Positions 23,037 to 34,832 of a stretch of 64,000 nt of DNA are shown piece after piece. Source of the stretch: Panorpa germanica (taxonomy: Eukaryota; Arthropoda; Insecta; Mecoptera; Panorpidae); contig OY783206.1 of the NCBI GenBank assembly GCA_963678705.1, positions 23,261,807-23,325,806 on the forward strand, given 5' to 3'. The notes beneath the pieces were generated by a model. It was not told the DNA's origin. It ran no database searches and saw only the letters and a program-made list of their open reading frames with translations. The first letter of the stretch is position 1; every line of letters begins with the position of its first letter. The position numbers and the translations under genes were made by a program.

Positions 23037-24179
23037 TGGTACACATACGTGCGACTTAAACATACGACATTCACCATTTGTTTTAAGAAGTTGTACACAC
23101 TAGTGCGACATGCACCTAAATAAGTCGGAAGCGTTCATATTTCGAACGAATTCATTTAACCTGCTTTAGGAAAAAAATATTTACATAAAAAAACTGTTTT
23201 AAAACTCAGTTATTTAACAAGGGTGTTCAGGTCTATTTCATTTGTCTATTTAACACCATTTTAAATTATTTTTATTTATATATAAAACACAACTAAAGAA
23301 ATCGTCAACGTATACTGAGATTATACTAGAGTAATTCCTTTAGATGTTCCGGCTTAGGATTGAAACATTTTTTCATAAAAATACTATCTAGAATTTTCAA
23401 AAATACCATAAACTAGTCCGTACGTTAAAAGTACAACGCAGGTACTACACTCATGTCTGAGTAATGTCAACTTATGAATGAAAATATATAAATGTTGGAT
23501 GTCGCATGTTTATGTCGCACCAGTGTGTACCACACATTCTGTTTTAGATTGAAATCTGTGTACGATCTTAATATAACCCAAAAGTTGTTTTCTATTGATA
23601 ACCAGAAATTTTTGTTCATTAGTCAATATCTTGAAAACCTAAAAAATAAACCAAACAAGATAGAAATTACAAACATTTTAAAAATATAAGTTCTGGCAGC
23701 TTTCTATCTAGCAAAAGCGTTTAAAATATCTTTCCACGCCTAGATAGCTCGCATTAGTTCATATTTGATGGATTGGATCTTTCCTTCCTAAAATTCATCC
23801 CCACCATTCTACCAATTACCCCCACTACTATTTCCAAGTTTAGAAATCTCTATCAAAAGCTTTACTCCAATTCCAGCTGACTGGGTGACTGAGAAAGCGG
23901 AGTGGAAGTGGGGAAGGAGTCGAGTTTTGGTGAATATCGAAGATGATGGATTGATTCTATGATTTATAGATAAGATTTACGCCCCGATAGACGCTGAAAC
24001 GCGTGTTTTACTTGTTTGATAGATGCTTACATCAAATGATGGTTACTTGAAGAGATGTGAGATATGGAAGTGTAAGGTACGCGGTACTATTATTGCTTGT
24101 TCCATTTAGAAACGGGGTTTCCTATTCTTGAGCATTTGTAAATATTCACCTAGCCTAAACAATTTTACTTGATTTTTGT
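23037..24179. other. inverted ~50-bp pair; otherwise no gene
   Basis: A block at 23491-23541 (GATGTCGCATGTTTATGTCG, CACCAGTGTGTACCACACAT) is the diverged reverse complement of 23029-23076, with about 415 bp between. C/T-rich DNA lies near 23780-23850. No gene was recognised. Confidence 0.4.
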
Positions 24180-24800
24180 TTTATTATTATTATTTTTATA
24201 TTTGCCTATATTATATTAATTATTTGCCTTTCGGCTTTACATTACATTATTAATACATAATAGAACTTCAACTTGAAATTAAACTATTCCCGACCTTTCT
24301 ATTTCCAAAAGTACTTTATGCTTCTTCTTTTCTTGACCCTCTCACTTCATTTTCCTTTGTACTACTTCATTCTCACTGTTTCCTCACCTCTTGCCATCCT
24401 TCTCTCCTCTCGACAGACCCTCTATTATATTTTCACTTCTATTACTTCTTCCCTTCTGTCTTCATTTTCACTTTTCCCGCCTTTTACGTCTATTACTCTG
24501 TTTCCTTTGTCCGACCATTGAGTTGATACTAGGAAAAATATTCCCTTCACAACACATTGTGGTTTGGAATGGCAACTAGGTGTACGCATGATTTTATTAG
24601 ACATTCCTTCTGATTAAAAGCACTTTTACTCTGTCGTTCTTTCTCTTTCCTCGTTCCTGTTCTCTATCCCCGTCATCCACCTCTTCCCTTCACTGCCTCC
24701 CTTTAATAACTGCACAATATTCTTCTCGCTTATTACCCTTTCTGACATGACAACTCCAATGTGCTCCAATGTTTCAATCTCCGTTCCGCACATCCTAAGT
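24180..24800 (-). pseudogene. LINE 3' end with Cys/His motif remnant
   Basis: On the minus strand, from 24799 downward, an open segment reads RMCGTEIETLEHI, the Cys...E-T-x-E-H part of the C-terminal zinc motif of insect LINE polymerases. It continues as GA-rich, Lys/Arg/Glu-rich sequence to about 24330. It then enters the 3' end shared with 1560-1772: AAAGTACTTTTGGAAATAG, then GTAAAGCCGAAAGGCAAATA and an A/T-rich tail near 24180. It is the 3' part of a 5'-truncated element of the same family as the copy at 1560. The frame is broken. Confidence 0.55.
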
Positions 24801-27146
24801 TATCCATAAGTTAGTTTTCTTTGACCATAGTTGGATACCATATAACCAAACTGGTATTTTTCTTAATAAAATCATTAGGCTAAGTTCAATGATAGGTTGC
24901 ATCTATAGGAATTTTTAATGTAAACTTATAGCAGTGTACAAGAATTCATTTCATATGTCTATCTAATGATGTTTCTCGCCACCAGTAAGCACTACTAGTC
25001 CTGATACCGTGTAGATTATTTAAGTAAACAGTTCTTGAACCGTAACCCTTGATTTAAATGAAATATTTCCACTTTTCAAAGCTTTTCCTTCTATTTTCAC
25101 ATTTTCAAATAAAATAAATGACACTAATAAATATACCATTGAACAACATTGTACCACATTTGTATAACAGATGGTGCTACGTTAGAAAAAACTCTGCAGG
25201 GTTGTGAGAAATGATAAACGACAAGAAAATGGAAAAGAAAAACGTATTGTGTGGATTTTAAGTCTTAGTGTCGTCTAAGATAAGAAGGAGGCATGTCACG
25301 GATGTTTGAAATAAATTTACTGCGCTTATATCGGAGAAGTGGACAATTTTTTAAGGTTATGACGTGAAAGTGATATATACGACACATATGGAATGCATCA
25401 GTAGGCTGACTATGCTAGAACTTCAGGCTTCAGTGCAGAAAGTGCCCTGATTCGTAAATGGTAACCGTTAAAAACGTAAAATCGTTTGAATGAGAAAAGA
25501 ACCTTCAAGGATATATTCGTTCTTAGAGTATGGTTAAATAAAATGAAAACTAACACTGGATGAATACGCAAGAATGATTCTAGACTGGTAGTAATTATGT
25601 CCATCTGCATATGTTTCCGTGACCCTTGTCTTTAACCCTTTACGAGATTATTCCTTTAAAAAATAATCAAATAAATTCGCCTTGTGAAGAACATTATTCC
25701 AAAATAAGTCATTTTTTAAAAAGCAATGTTTGAACACTGACTAAAACGTCATGAAAAAGAGTTGTAGACTTTGTAAGAATACCTCTTCTTCCCGTCTATG
25801 TCCACCCTCGCGTAAAGATGTTGTATAAAGGCTGTAAAGGGTGCGAAGAGTTAGGGATGAGGGATATTTGAGTGCTCTGCGTTTAAACTGGTGGAAGGGA
25901 AGGGTCTTCTAAAAAGTAAGACATTTTAACATAACATAACGTATTTTATATGCATTCAATAATAGTAAAGATGAGAGAAGATATCAAATGTTGAATATTG
26001 ATGGGAATCGATAAAATAATTCATATGTAGAAATGCAAATGTATTTAAATGTTATTTTCAGAATGTTATGTGGAATAATATTAGTGAAATTGATGTAAAA
26101 ATACATATTAAACAATTGCATTCAAATTTTGTAGAATATCAATCAATTATGGCAGTAATTAATGAACTAATAGTTATAGAAAAATTAAACTTCAGCTCCA
26201 AATTATATACATTAAATTCAACATGCAAATATTCAAAGTAAAGATACGAGGGTAGTTTGATAATCCAGTGCCTTTTTTAATTTTCTTTGCAGCTCCTGTC
26301 AACTGGCGTCTATTAATAGACTACTATCAAATTTTGGGCGCGCTACGTCTTTAGTTTATATTTGATAGACATTGAAAGGAGCCATCCGCACGATGGATGC
26401 TGCGAATATGATTAAGGGAGGGGTGACTCCTCTGTGTTCTAGAGCTCGAAAATTTAAGGTATGTTTTTTTATAATAAAAATAATGATAACGATATTTTAA
26501 GTTATTATTACACTTCTTCTACATACAAGAAAATGAATAACTTTTTTGAGATTTGAAAAAGTTGTTAATTATTTAAAAAATGGCGCTGAAGTAGATCCTG
26601 TCGAAAAAATTGAACCCTGACGATCTTGCCGATTCTATTTATTTGAAAAATAAAAACTAAGAAAATTAGTATGGTAAATAATTAGTAATTAGTAATTAGT
26701 ATGAGTATGGTTATGGCCGGAACTAGAGAAGAAAAAAATTTACAAAATGACACGCTTTTGAAATTGAAATTCTAAAAACCGGGGTTTTTTTTACCAGTTA
26801 TTTAATGAAAAAAATATACTAAATTATTGAAATAAAAAAATGATTATAGTTCCAACGATAGCTATTGATGTTGTGAATAATATATTTTAATTTTGGTTTT
26901 TGGCGATTTGGTTAAATAGTTTGTTTATTTTCTACAACATCATGCCAAAAAAAGTAGTGTTGAGATAAATGAGATTAAAGTTTTAAGTATGGATATTGTT
27001 ATATGGTATAAGCTATATATATACGGCTGTAGAAACGAAAATATAGTCAATATCCTTGCAAAAATTTAACAGTATATTCTTAAAAGATTATACTTTCGAA
27101 ATATCAAAAAAAAAATTGATTTTTTGAAAATTCTAGATCACTCTTA
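24801..27146. other. no gene or repeat recognised
   Basis: AT-rich DNA. A minus-strand 66-codon frame at 25410 has no recognisable domain. No coding signal otherwise. Confidence 0.3.
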
Positions 27147-27324
27147 AGCAGAGATGTGCACAAATAGTTTTCAAAAGTGTTTAAATACGAAATAGACCAG
27201 GCTACCAGAGCAGTTTTGTTTGCAAATAGTTTGCGATCTGCATATTTTGTAAAGAAACTACTCTGGGATCCTGGTCTATTTTGTATTTAAATACTTTTAA
27301 AAACTATTTGTGTACATCTTCGCT
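27147..27324. mobile_element. fold-back MITE, about 178 bp
   Basis: The left arm (GCAGAGATGTGCACAAATAG TTTTCAAAAGTGTTTAAATACGAAATAGACCAGG, shown here in two parts) is mirrored by the right arm with a few differences, giving ~50-bp inverted repeats around a ~70-bp centre. CTCTT occurs on both sides and may be a target duplication. A single arm of the same element is present at 44047-44090. The CAGAGATG start resembles hAT termini, but no transposase is present. Confidence 0.7.
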
Positions 27325-28835
27325 CTTGTGTGTGACGTCACCATAGAAAGAATATAGAAATTCGGCCATCTCGTATATTCTCTAGGTTTAGCCCACTGAA
27401 ATGGCTGAGCGGTATATGATTTGGATCTAACAAAGAGGTCATCACTTAAACAATGAAACAAACGCCTATTTTAAGCGCCTTGAAAAAACCTATTATTTGG
27501 AAGGAATGAAAACAGTTGGAAAAACATTGGACTAAATGTATCGAGGTTAAAGGAGACTTCATGTTGATAAATAAATCGATTTTTGCTGTAAAAATATCTC
27601 ATATTGAGAAATAACGCGCTTTTTTAAACAAAAAAGAATCAAACTACAAAAAAATATGTATGTTACATTCTTCAAAAGTAGATATTCTCCAAGTCAGAGA
27701 TACCAACACAAGAATTCTTCTGACATCGCTAAAAATTCTTCGCTGTAAAATAGTCAACTAAACAATTTCTGATTCCTGTTAAGTCTTCATCCATTGAACA
27801 AACATTTTTCCTTACAATTGCTCTTAAGAGAACATTTCTTCATATAGCTCCATTGTGTCTCTCGCCACTCCCTTCATCCTCATATAATAGTCGTCTGGTA
27901 ATTGCCTCTGTACTTTCAACCCCCATCCCCTTATACTCTCGTATTGTACACCCCTTTGCCAATTGCTCACCACGGCATCCTGGTGTACATATTCCTACTT
28001 TACCCACTTCCTTCTATTTGACTTCCCCAACTCCCCCGTAACTGGTCGACGCTCTCTTAAGAGTCTCCTTTACTCTGGGCTCTTTCCTATTTCTGCTCCC
28101 TTGGAAATAGTTGTTCTATACAATTCTTCTTAAAAGGTTCAATTGACATTAGAAATGATGTCTGATGGTGCGAATAATGAGTGGCGGAGAGGGAAGGTGC
28201 GGGGGTGGAGAGTGAATCACGAAAGGTTTCATCTTTGTATTGAAAAATATGATGTTTTTAATATTACGACTATCAGCCCAGTCTTACAATGCTCTATAAA
28301 CACTAAAATATAATTCTTTGAATTTTTTAAAATAATAACTATATAACTAGTGCCATTAAGAAAATGTGCGTGCAACAAAATGCCATTTAAGAACGTTTCC
28401 AAGTAATAACGTTTCCAAATAATGTAAGAAATTTATAAAATAAATGAAAAATTGTTTGTACCATTATTCATTCAACATTTTTCAAGAACAAGAAACCTAT
28501 TTTTGGATATTGTAAAAGTAGAACAACCAAGTCAAGAACAACAATTTATGAAATTTGGTTTTCGATTTTTGTGTAAAAACTACAGGCATTCTGGAATTTT
28601 TAATGGTTGTAATGGATAGCAGTGCTCATTATGTTGCTAATATAACAAAAAAATCAGAAATAATTAAAAAATTGTGGTCATGGTAGTTAAAAATATCTTA
28701 ACGGGTTTCAATTTTCGAAAGATGATATTGCAATTTCAAAACAAAAATGAGATAAGTTTTGTTTTCTCGAGTAGTCATGAGCAGGTCTACCTTCTGGTAC
28801 CCGTTTATCGTTAAATTTTGAGACACGTTGTATAT
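27325..28835. other. no gene; C/T-rich patch
   Basis: 27840-28110 is C/T-rich on the plus strand, and its complement resembles the purine-rich LINE tails elsewhere. No diagnostic motif was seen. Confidence 0.3.
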
Positions 28836-29240
28836 TTATTAATGTCTTTTATACGTAGAAAAAGTTTCAATACTTCTGCCGGTACTAATTTTTTAGAATT
28901 CGACTTTTAAAATTTGCATTTTATACATACGATCCCTATACCGACACCGATCTATGTTGAAACGGAAATTGATGTTTTATGATATAACAATGGTAATTTT
29001 CTTATGAAAACTTAGAATCATTCGTTGAGAATATGACAAATATTGTCCTGTAAAGAAAATTACAGCAAGCAGTATTCGTTGTATTTTATTGGTCGTTGTT
29101 AAGTCTAAAAGAACTTGGCAACGTCGCACAATGCGGGAAGTTCAAAATACCCCAATCAAACCCAATGTAAACAAGTCGTATCTTGGTCAGTGTAAGAATG
29201 TAACGTTGCCAGATTTAAAAATGACGCACTAGAAATATTT
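28836..29240 (+). repeat. dispersed repeat family D, copy 2 (long form)
   Basis: Matches 20536-20752 and, over a greater length, 60610-61020. The shared right part includes GCGGGAAGTTC, ACAAGTCGTATCTTGGTCAG and TTTTTATTTCTGCGCA. Confidence 0.65.
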
Positions 29241-29967
29241 TTTTATTTCTGCGCATGTGCATCAACAATTATTGTACACATATTAAAAACATTGTAGTTT
29301 ACATAGAATAATTTCTTTGCAGTACGTTTCTCTGAGTACGACTGAAGATAACTTTTACATTATATATGAAAATGTAACATATATTGTAAATAACATACAA
29401 TGCCTGAAAAAGCTAAAGCCAAATAAATTTAAAAAAAAAGCAGTTTTTGTAATTGGTAAACTTGGTATAGGAACCACATAACTTGATAGCAGCGATGTTA
29501 TTTTGGAACTACATGTACTTCCTCTTGCACAAATCACCCCCTTATAAAAAAACAACCCCTTAATAGCAATATAATACAGCATTTAATTTAATAAAACTCG
29601 AAAACATAAAAATTAAATTGAATAAAAACGAAAGATAAATGTTTTGAAAAATATAAATAAGTTCAAAACAAATTCAAAAAGAAACAAGATGAATCCAAAT
29701 AACTGGATTTCAATACAAGTCTATACAAATCTATCTATCTCGTTCACTCCTTAAGAATTGAACACAGAGTAAAGAGTTTACAGAAGGAGTATGTTACAGC
29801 AAACATATTTTATTAAATTTATTCGTGTTTAGACATGTATTTTCATTTGGGAAGGTTTTCTTTTCCTTTCTTTGTACTTGGTTGCTTTATTGATCATGCT
29901 ATATTCTTGGTTTGTTGAACTTATTCTCTTTATGTTGTTTATACATCTGAATGCATTTTATATTTTC
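29241..29967. other. AT-rich DNA, nothing recognised
   Basis: No coding or repeat signal. Confidence 0.35.
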
Positions 29968-30195
29968 TTAAGGAGATCCTCGTGAAGTAGTAAAAAACGG
30001 AGATAGTAGAGTACCTTACTTTTCTTAGTCAATTGAATGTTTAATAATTTTTAGTAATTAAATTTTTCTTTAAATTATTGCGTAATGTTATCTATAAATT
30101 TTAAAATTATTTTTTATATGCTTGAAAAAAGTGATAAGTAATATAATATTGTTACGGAAGTTATTTACTCTACGGTGGTTCTAGGATCTCCTTAA
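29968..30195. mobile_element. TTAA-flanked MITE, 228 bp
   Basis: Starts TTAAGGAGATCCT and ends AGGATCTCCTTAA, a 13-bp inverted terminal repeat whose outer four bases, TTAA, form the usual target duplication of piggyBac-type elements. The interior is AT-rich without a frame. A left-end fragment of the same family lies at 5881-5960. The piggyBac link is inferred from the TTAA flanks only. Confidence 0.65.
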
Positions 30196-30861
30196 GCTGA
30201 ACTAAACTATCTTACGCTTTCTTACATTGCAATTCTTCCAGTTGTTTCAAAAGTTGGGACAAAAGTTTATATTAATAAATAATATATTTCACATTTTTAC
30301 AAAAATATTTTTTTATTTAATGTTTTGTAAATGCCATTAAGCAATAAATATATCAGAGTTTATGCGAGTCAGTTATAATTGATCACGCCTAGTAATGCGG
30401 ATGAAATTATGTTTGTGTCGGTAGATTTGTTTAGGATAAGGTTACATTTCTTGTCTGAAATTGTTATTAATTTTAAGTATGAAAAATTGTCTAAAATATC
30501 GTATAAAAAGCGGATGTTATTGAGAATCGTTCTCTTATAAAAACAAAGTCAACACCAGATGATGTCATTAATGAAATCAATAACAATAAATAAACTTTTT
30601 TAATTGTTTTTAGAATAAATTGCATGAGAATAAATTATTTCGAATAAGCATTTAGAATAAATACATGGTACCACAATACCACAAAAATTGCCAATATAGA
30701 AGGATGTGGAGGATAGTTTCAAATCAGCGTACGTTTAAAATCAAATACTGTAAAAAACGTGCAGTATAATGTTGTGTGAACCCAGCCTTATATAAAAGCT
30801 TTTAAGAACCTTTAAAGTTAGTTCCAACCGATAATAGAGCTAAGAATAATGACTGCTACTG
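30196..30861. other. AT-rich DNA, nothing recognised
   Basis: No coding or repeat signal. Confidence 0.35.
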
Positions 30862-31107
30862 CACAGTAAACATTTTGGAGTCACTTTGCCATCATATTGA
30901 AGATGTGTATGATTTTTTTTTGAAGAAAGAGTTCATTTACAGTTCAGTTTCTCACAGTCGTTCATATAAAATGTCTAATTTATCGGCTACAAAAGACGAA
31001 ACCATTCCACATGTCGGAATACAAATAAAGTTGATGCGAACTATAATTGAAGTGCAATAGTGATAGAAACGTCACAAAACAGGACACTTCACCAAATTGT
31101 TTACTAT
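30862..31107 (+). mobile_element. CCCAGT-type MITE, copy 1
   Basis: The sequence from ACAGTAAACATTTTGGAGTC to AAATTGTTTACTATA is the inverted counterpart of 44394-44648, with high similarity throughout (for example AAAGTTGATGCGAACTATAA TTGAAGTG). The termini are more decayed here than in the other copy. The LTR retrotransposon is inserted about 90 bp to its right. Confidence 0.65.
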
Positions 31108-31194
31108 ACAACAGCTCGATAGTTTACATTTATCATTTCAGTTCATTTTTCATTTTAACAAGAGCGATACAAAGAAACAAACATTGATTTGAAT

Positions 31195-31198
31195 AAAC
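31195..31198. repeat. target-site duplication AAAC, left copy
   Basis: AAAC directly abuts the left LTR and recurs at 36673-36676 directly after the right LTR. Confidence 0.8.
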
Positions 31199-32017
31199 TG
31201 TTGTGAGTAGATTCGAGGGCGGATGTTACACCTGACATCAATGTTGTAAAAAGAGGTCGGATTGTCGTTCTAGAAGGAGATTACTCAGCTTGCTAATACA
31301 TTCCGCAGGGATGCTAGTTTCTGGAAGTAGACTCTTCAGTTGACGATCATCCACCTTCTTGAATTACTCACGTTGATAAGAATTAACTCTTTTAAGATGA
31401 TTAATAGGATTCTTGTTAAGACGGTGTATTGTTGCAATTAGAGAATACTTGAGCGGTCTAAAGTAACCTCGTTGCAACATACGACGGTTGAACAATTAGT
31501 ATCTTTTTATTACTATTAATACAAACACTTTTATTAAAATATATCATTTATTCGTTGTAATATTATATCTGCTTACTTAATTACAATAGTATTTTATTAG
31601 ATTAATGAAGATGTCAGATATAAAACAAAATGTAATTCTAGTGTTATAATTTGATTAATAGTTAAAATGTGCTCACTATTGAATACTTAGATGTTACAAT
31701 TGGAGTATTGTACGAACGAAGTACAATTAGTAAACACTTGGTTGAGACTCAGGAGAAGACTGACTTTCTGACTAGCGTGCAGATTAATATATAATGATTT
31801 ATTTCACATCACAATGTGCCAATACTGAGTTACCAGCATTAAAACAATATAAAATCTCCACAGACCAGAGTCAATGTTTACAAGCACTAAATACAAATAA
31901 TTATTTATTACAATATTAATACTAAAATTAAAGATAACATAATATAATTCTTATAAAATAAATAACATTTATATTAAAAATAGGAAGGATAAGTACGACT
32001 TATGCGTACTTACAACA
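31199..32017 (-). repeat. 3' LTR (819 bp)
   Basis: On the plus strand it starts TGTTGTGAGTAGATTCGAGG and ends GCGTACTTACAACA. It is the near-identical partner of 35854-36672. On the element strand the LTR opens TGTTGTAAGTACGC. Confidence 0.95.
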
Positions 32018-32333
32018 CCCTTCAACCCTAAAAAAGGAACGCATATTAAACAAACATATGCGTTTCTTTCCAAGAAAAAGAAAAAGGAAGATAGGACGAT
32101 GTCGTACTATCGCAACACCCCCTTCCAAAAAAAAAGGGACACGTATAAAAACAAAATATACGAGTTACAATTCTGGAAAAAAAACAAAAAGAGAAGCAAA
32201 GTGTCGACAACGATTCTGATCCCATCGTATAGAGTTAACACTGCTCCACAAAACAATCATCCCTGACAAAATCCATCTAACACGTCAAGGTTTTGTTCAT
32301 TGGTACAAAATCTCTTCAATCTATTCCTATTAA
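32018..32333 (-). other. element 3' region: tract before 3' LTR
   Basis: On the element strand this holds the out-of-frame integrase tail (see the CDS entry) and then A/T-rich sequence. The bases before the 3' LTR read AGGGTTGAAGGG, a weak polypurine tract. A second similar block at about 32105-32145 (element strand GGAAGGGGGTGTTGCGATAG TAC) looks like a diverged duplicate of the tract plus the LTR start. Confidence 0.5.
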
Positions 32334-34832
32334 CTACCGTATACTTTCTAGGTGAAAAAAAGAATTGACCCTTCTATCAAAATTTAATTTAAATTTTGGT
32401 TTATTACTAGTAAATTTATTTGTAACTAAATCAATCGTAGAAGAATATTCTGCACCACTAAATTGGTCTAGTATGTCATGTACGAGAGGCAAAGTATAAA
32501 CATCACTTGTCGTCTGTTCATTAAGTTTACGATAGTCGATTACAACGCAAAATTGTTTGTTCCCCGACACATCTGCTTTTTTAGGTACCATTAACAGAGG
32601 TGCGTTAAACTGTGAGTCGCATTTTTCAATAATGTTGTTAGCCAACAGTTCTTGAATATGCTTCTCAACAATTTCTTTATGCGCATGAGATAATCTATGC
32701 GGCTTAATGTTTACAGGGTTAGGTGAGTTACTCAGTGCACTCGCACAAGATAACTTATCTACCGGGAAAAAAAATATGTTATTAAAATTATTACAGATTT
32801 CCATTAAATCTGTTAAGTATTTTGAATTAACATTTGAAAAATCTATATTATTAAATAAAAGATGTCGTAAGGATCTTTTAGGATCGTTAGGATTTCTTTT
32901 CAAAAAATGGTAAAAATTAAATTTATTTATTGGAATAATATCTGGTTTAAAATTGTCAAGTATTACATCTTTTGCTGAGGAATTAGTTATTGATATATAA
33001 AAAGTATTATTAACAGGATTAATTAATGCGTTGGCTAAAAAAACTTCAGGTAGCAATTCCTTGGCTACACAAACTCCTACCGTAGAACCCGACATAGGAA
33101 TTAATTTCCTAGTACGTGCTGGAACTATGATAATACTGTTTATGTTCAATAATGGGAATTCAAATATTTTGCCATGTTGTGAGAATTGTACGCTGTTTGT
33201 TTCCAAATTAATTACTGCTTTAAATGTACGTAAAATATCTAATCCTATGATTCCATCATGCTTAATGGGGAAATCCTCTGACACAACCTGAAAAGTATGT
33301 TTCGACCTAGAACTATCTAAAATTATAGAAGTTTTTAGTGAACCTAAAGTATAAGGCGTGCCTTCAGAGATTCCCTTTAATAACACTTTAGATGTACTAT
33401 CTATTTTGATATTATTTTTTAAAATATTTTGTTTAATTAAAGAAATTTGAGAACCAGTGTCCAATAAAAATGATACAGTCTTTGCTTTGGCTGCGACTAT
33501 TCTGAATTGAACAGTGTCAGCTGTTTGCTTGTCAATAACATTTTCATTGTTACAGTTAAAATTTGTTATATCATTGGTATTTTGTATTTCTTTAATCTCA
33601 ATATTTTTATTTAAACTATTAAATTTACGTAAATGGTGATTATAAAAAGAACGTGAATTTTGTTTTGTATTTTTAGTAAAAGATACTTGAGGACCATCAG
33701 ATTCAAGATGTCTCGATCTTTTACAATAAACAGAAGGTTTTGAAAATACCGTATCTCTCCTACAAATATTAATTTGCGCGACAGGATATACCGTATCCGC
33801 ATTTTCCTTCTTGATAAAACAATATTTCTCTAAATGACCATTTTTTTTACAATAGTTACAAAAAAAAGTTTTAAATTTTGTTTCGACTTCGTTAGCAAAT
33901 TGTTCACTTGAAACTGGTTCACTACTAGAAATAGAATGACTTGAATCTGTTTTAAATTCAACATGCCTTCTTCTTTCTAGAGTGCGCCACCGTGTTTCAA
34001 GAAAATTCGTAAAATCATTTAGGGTTGGTAATTCAGAAGTATTTCTGTTTTCCCATTCCTTTAATGTGTTAAAATCTAACTTGGTCTTTAAAAAATGTAT
34101 AAAAATAAAATCTGAATGATTAGAATATATTCCCAACTCGGTTAATGCTCTAATCGATTCATTAATTTCGTCTAAAAAATTTTTGATATTAGTTTCTGAT
34201 TCTAAACGTATAACATTGTAGTTTATCAAATTGTTTAAATAGGTTTCAATAAGTGCTACCTTGTTATCATAACGTTTACAAAGGATGTTCCAAACAATTT
34301 CATAATTATCGTTTGTTAAAGGATAATTCTTTATGAGTTTGAGTGGTTCTCCTGTCAAATTTAATTTTAAATAATGCATTTTTTCAATGTTTGATAGTTT
34401 GCTATTATTACGAATTAAATTTGTAAATAATTCCATGAAACTTTGCCAATTAGTATATTCTCCATCAAAAACGGTTAGTTGCATTGGACTTAAGTTTAAA
34501 TTTCTTATTGAATCTATGCTTTTTGAGTCATCCACAATATGTGTATCATTCTCAAATGTTTGCTTATAATTCAACAAGGAAATAAGAGTGTCGTCATAAA
34601 TACTTTCAACTTCCATAGACTTACTAACGATAGCCGTAGCTTCTTCATTTTTTAGAGTTGGAAGCAGTGCTTCTACGATACTATTATATTTAACCCAAGC
34701 TTTATCTAAGTTTTTGATTTTTAATTCAACTATTGTTAAGGATGTTGATTGGACTTCTAAATTTTTTGAAAACTCATTGATTAGATTGATTGTATTCTCA
34801 ACTAATGTGAGGGAATGAACGTTCGGTGCCAT
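32334..34832 (-). CDS. Gag-protease-partial RT polyprotein of LTR retrotransposon
   Basis: One 832-codon frame starting at an ATG with good context (ACAATGG). Residues ~105-300 match the DUF1759-type Gag region (VFDGEYTNWQSF, YLKLNLTGEPLKLIKNYPLT). A CCHC zinc knuckle (C325-x2-C328-x4-H333-x4-C338) follows, then a degenerate second Cys/His cluster near 370. The aspartic protease has DTG at 458-460 and GLDIL near 530. RT begins about 715, with FNAPLLMVPKK, VVIDYRKLNEQT and the motif A segment STIDL (Asp ~801). Immediately after this the sequence is no longer RT-like: the remaining 30 codons, and a shifted frame beyond (KYTVVNRNRLKRF), resemble the integrase C-terminus. The YVDD box, RNase H and integrase core are absent. 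RT motifs are Gypsy-class. Confidence 0.9.
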   Translation of the reverse strand: MAPNVHSLTLVENTINLINEFSKNLEVQSTSLTIVELKIKNLDKAWVKYNSIVEALLPTLKNEEATAIVSKSMEVESIYDDTLISLLNYKQTFENDTHIVDDSKSIDSIRNLNLSPMQLTVFDGEYTNWQSFMELFTNLIRNNSKLSNIEKMHYLKLNLTGEPLKLIKNYPLTNDNYEIVWNILCKRYDNKVALIETYLNNLINYNVIRLESETNIKNFLDEINESIRALTELGIYSNHSDFIFIHFLKTKLDFNTLKEWENRNTSELPTLNDFTNFLETRWRTLERRRHVEFKTDSSHSISSSEPVSSEQFANEVETKFKTFFCNYCKKNGHLEKYCFIKKENADTVYPVAQINICRRDTVFSKPSVYCKRSRHLESDGPQVSFTKNTKQNSRSFYNHHLRKFNSLNKNIEIKEIQNTNDITNFNCNNENVIDKQTADTVQFRIVAAKAKTVSFLLDTGSQISLIKQNILKNNIKIDSTSKVLLKGISEGTPYTLGSLKTSIILDSSRSKHTFQVVSEDFPIKHDGIIGLDILRTFKAVINLETNSVQFSQHGKIFEFPLLNINSIIIVPARTRKLIPMSGSTVGVCVAKELLPEVFLANALINPVNNTFYISITNSSAKDVILDNFKPDIIPINKFNFYHFLKRNPNDPKRSLRHLLFNNIDFSNVNSKYLTDLMEICNNFNNIFFFPVDKLSCASALSNSPNPVNIKPHRLSHAHKEIVEKHIQELLANNIIEKCDSQFNAPLLMVPKKADVSGNKQFCVVIDYRKLNEQTTSDVYTLPLVHDILDQFSGAEYSSTIDLVTNKFTSNKPKFKLNFDRRVNSFFHLESIR

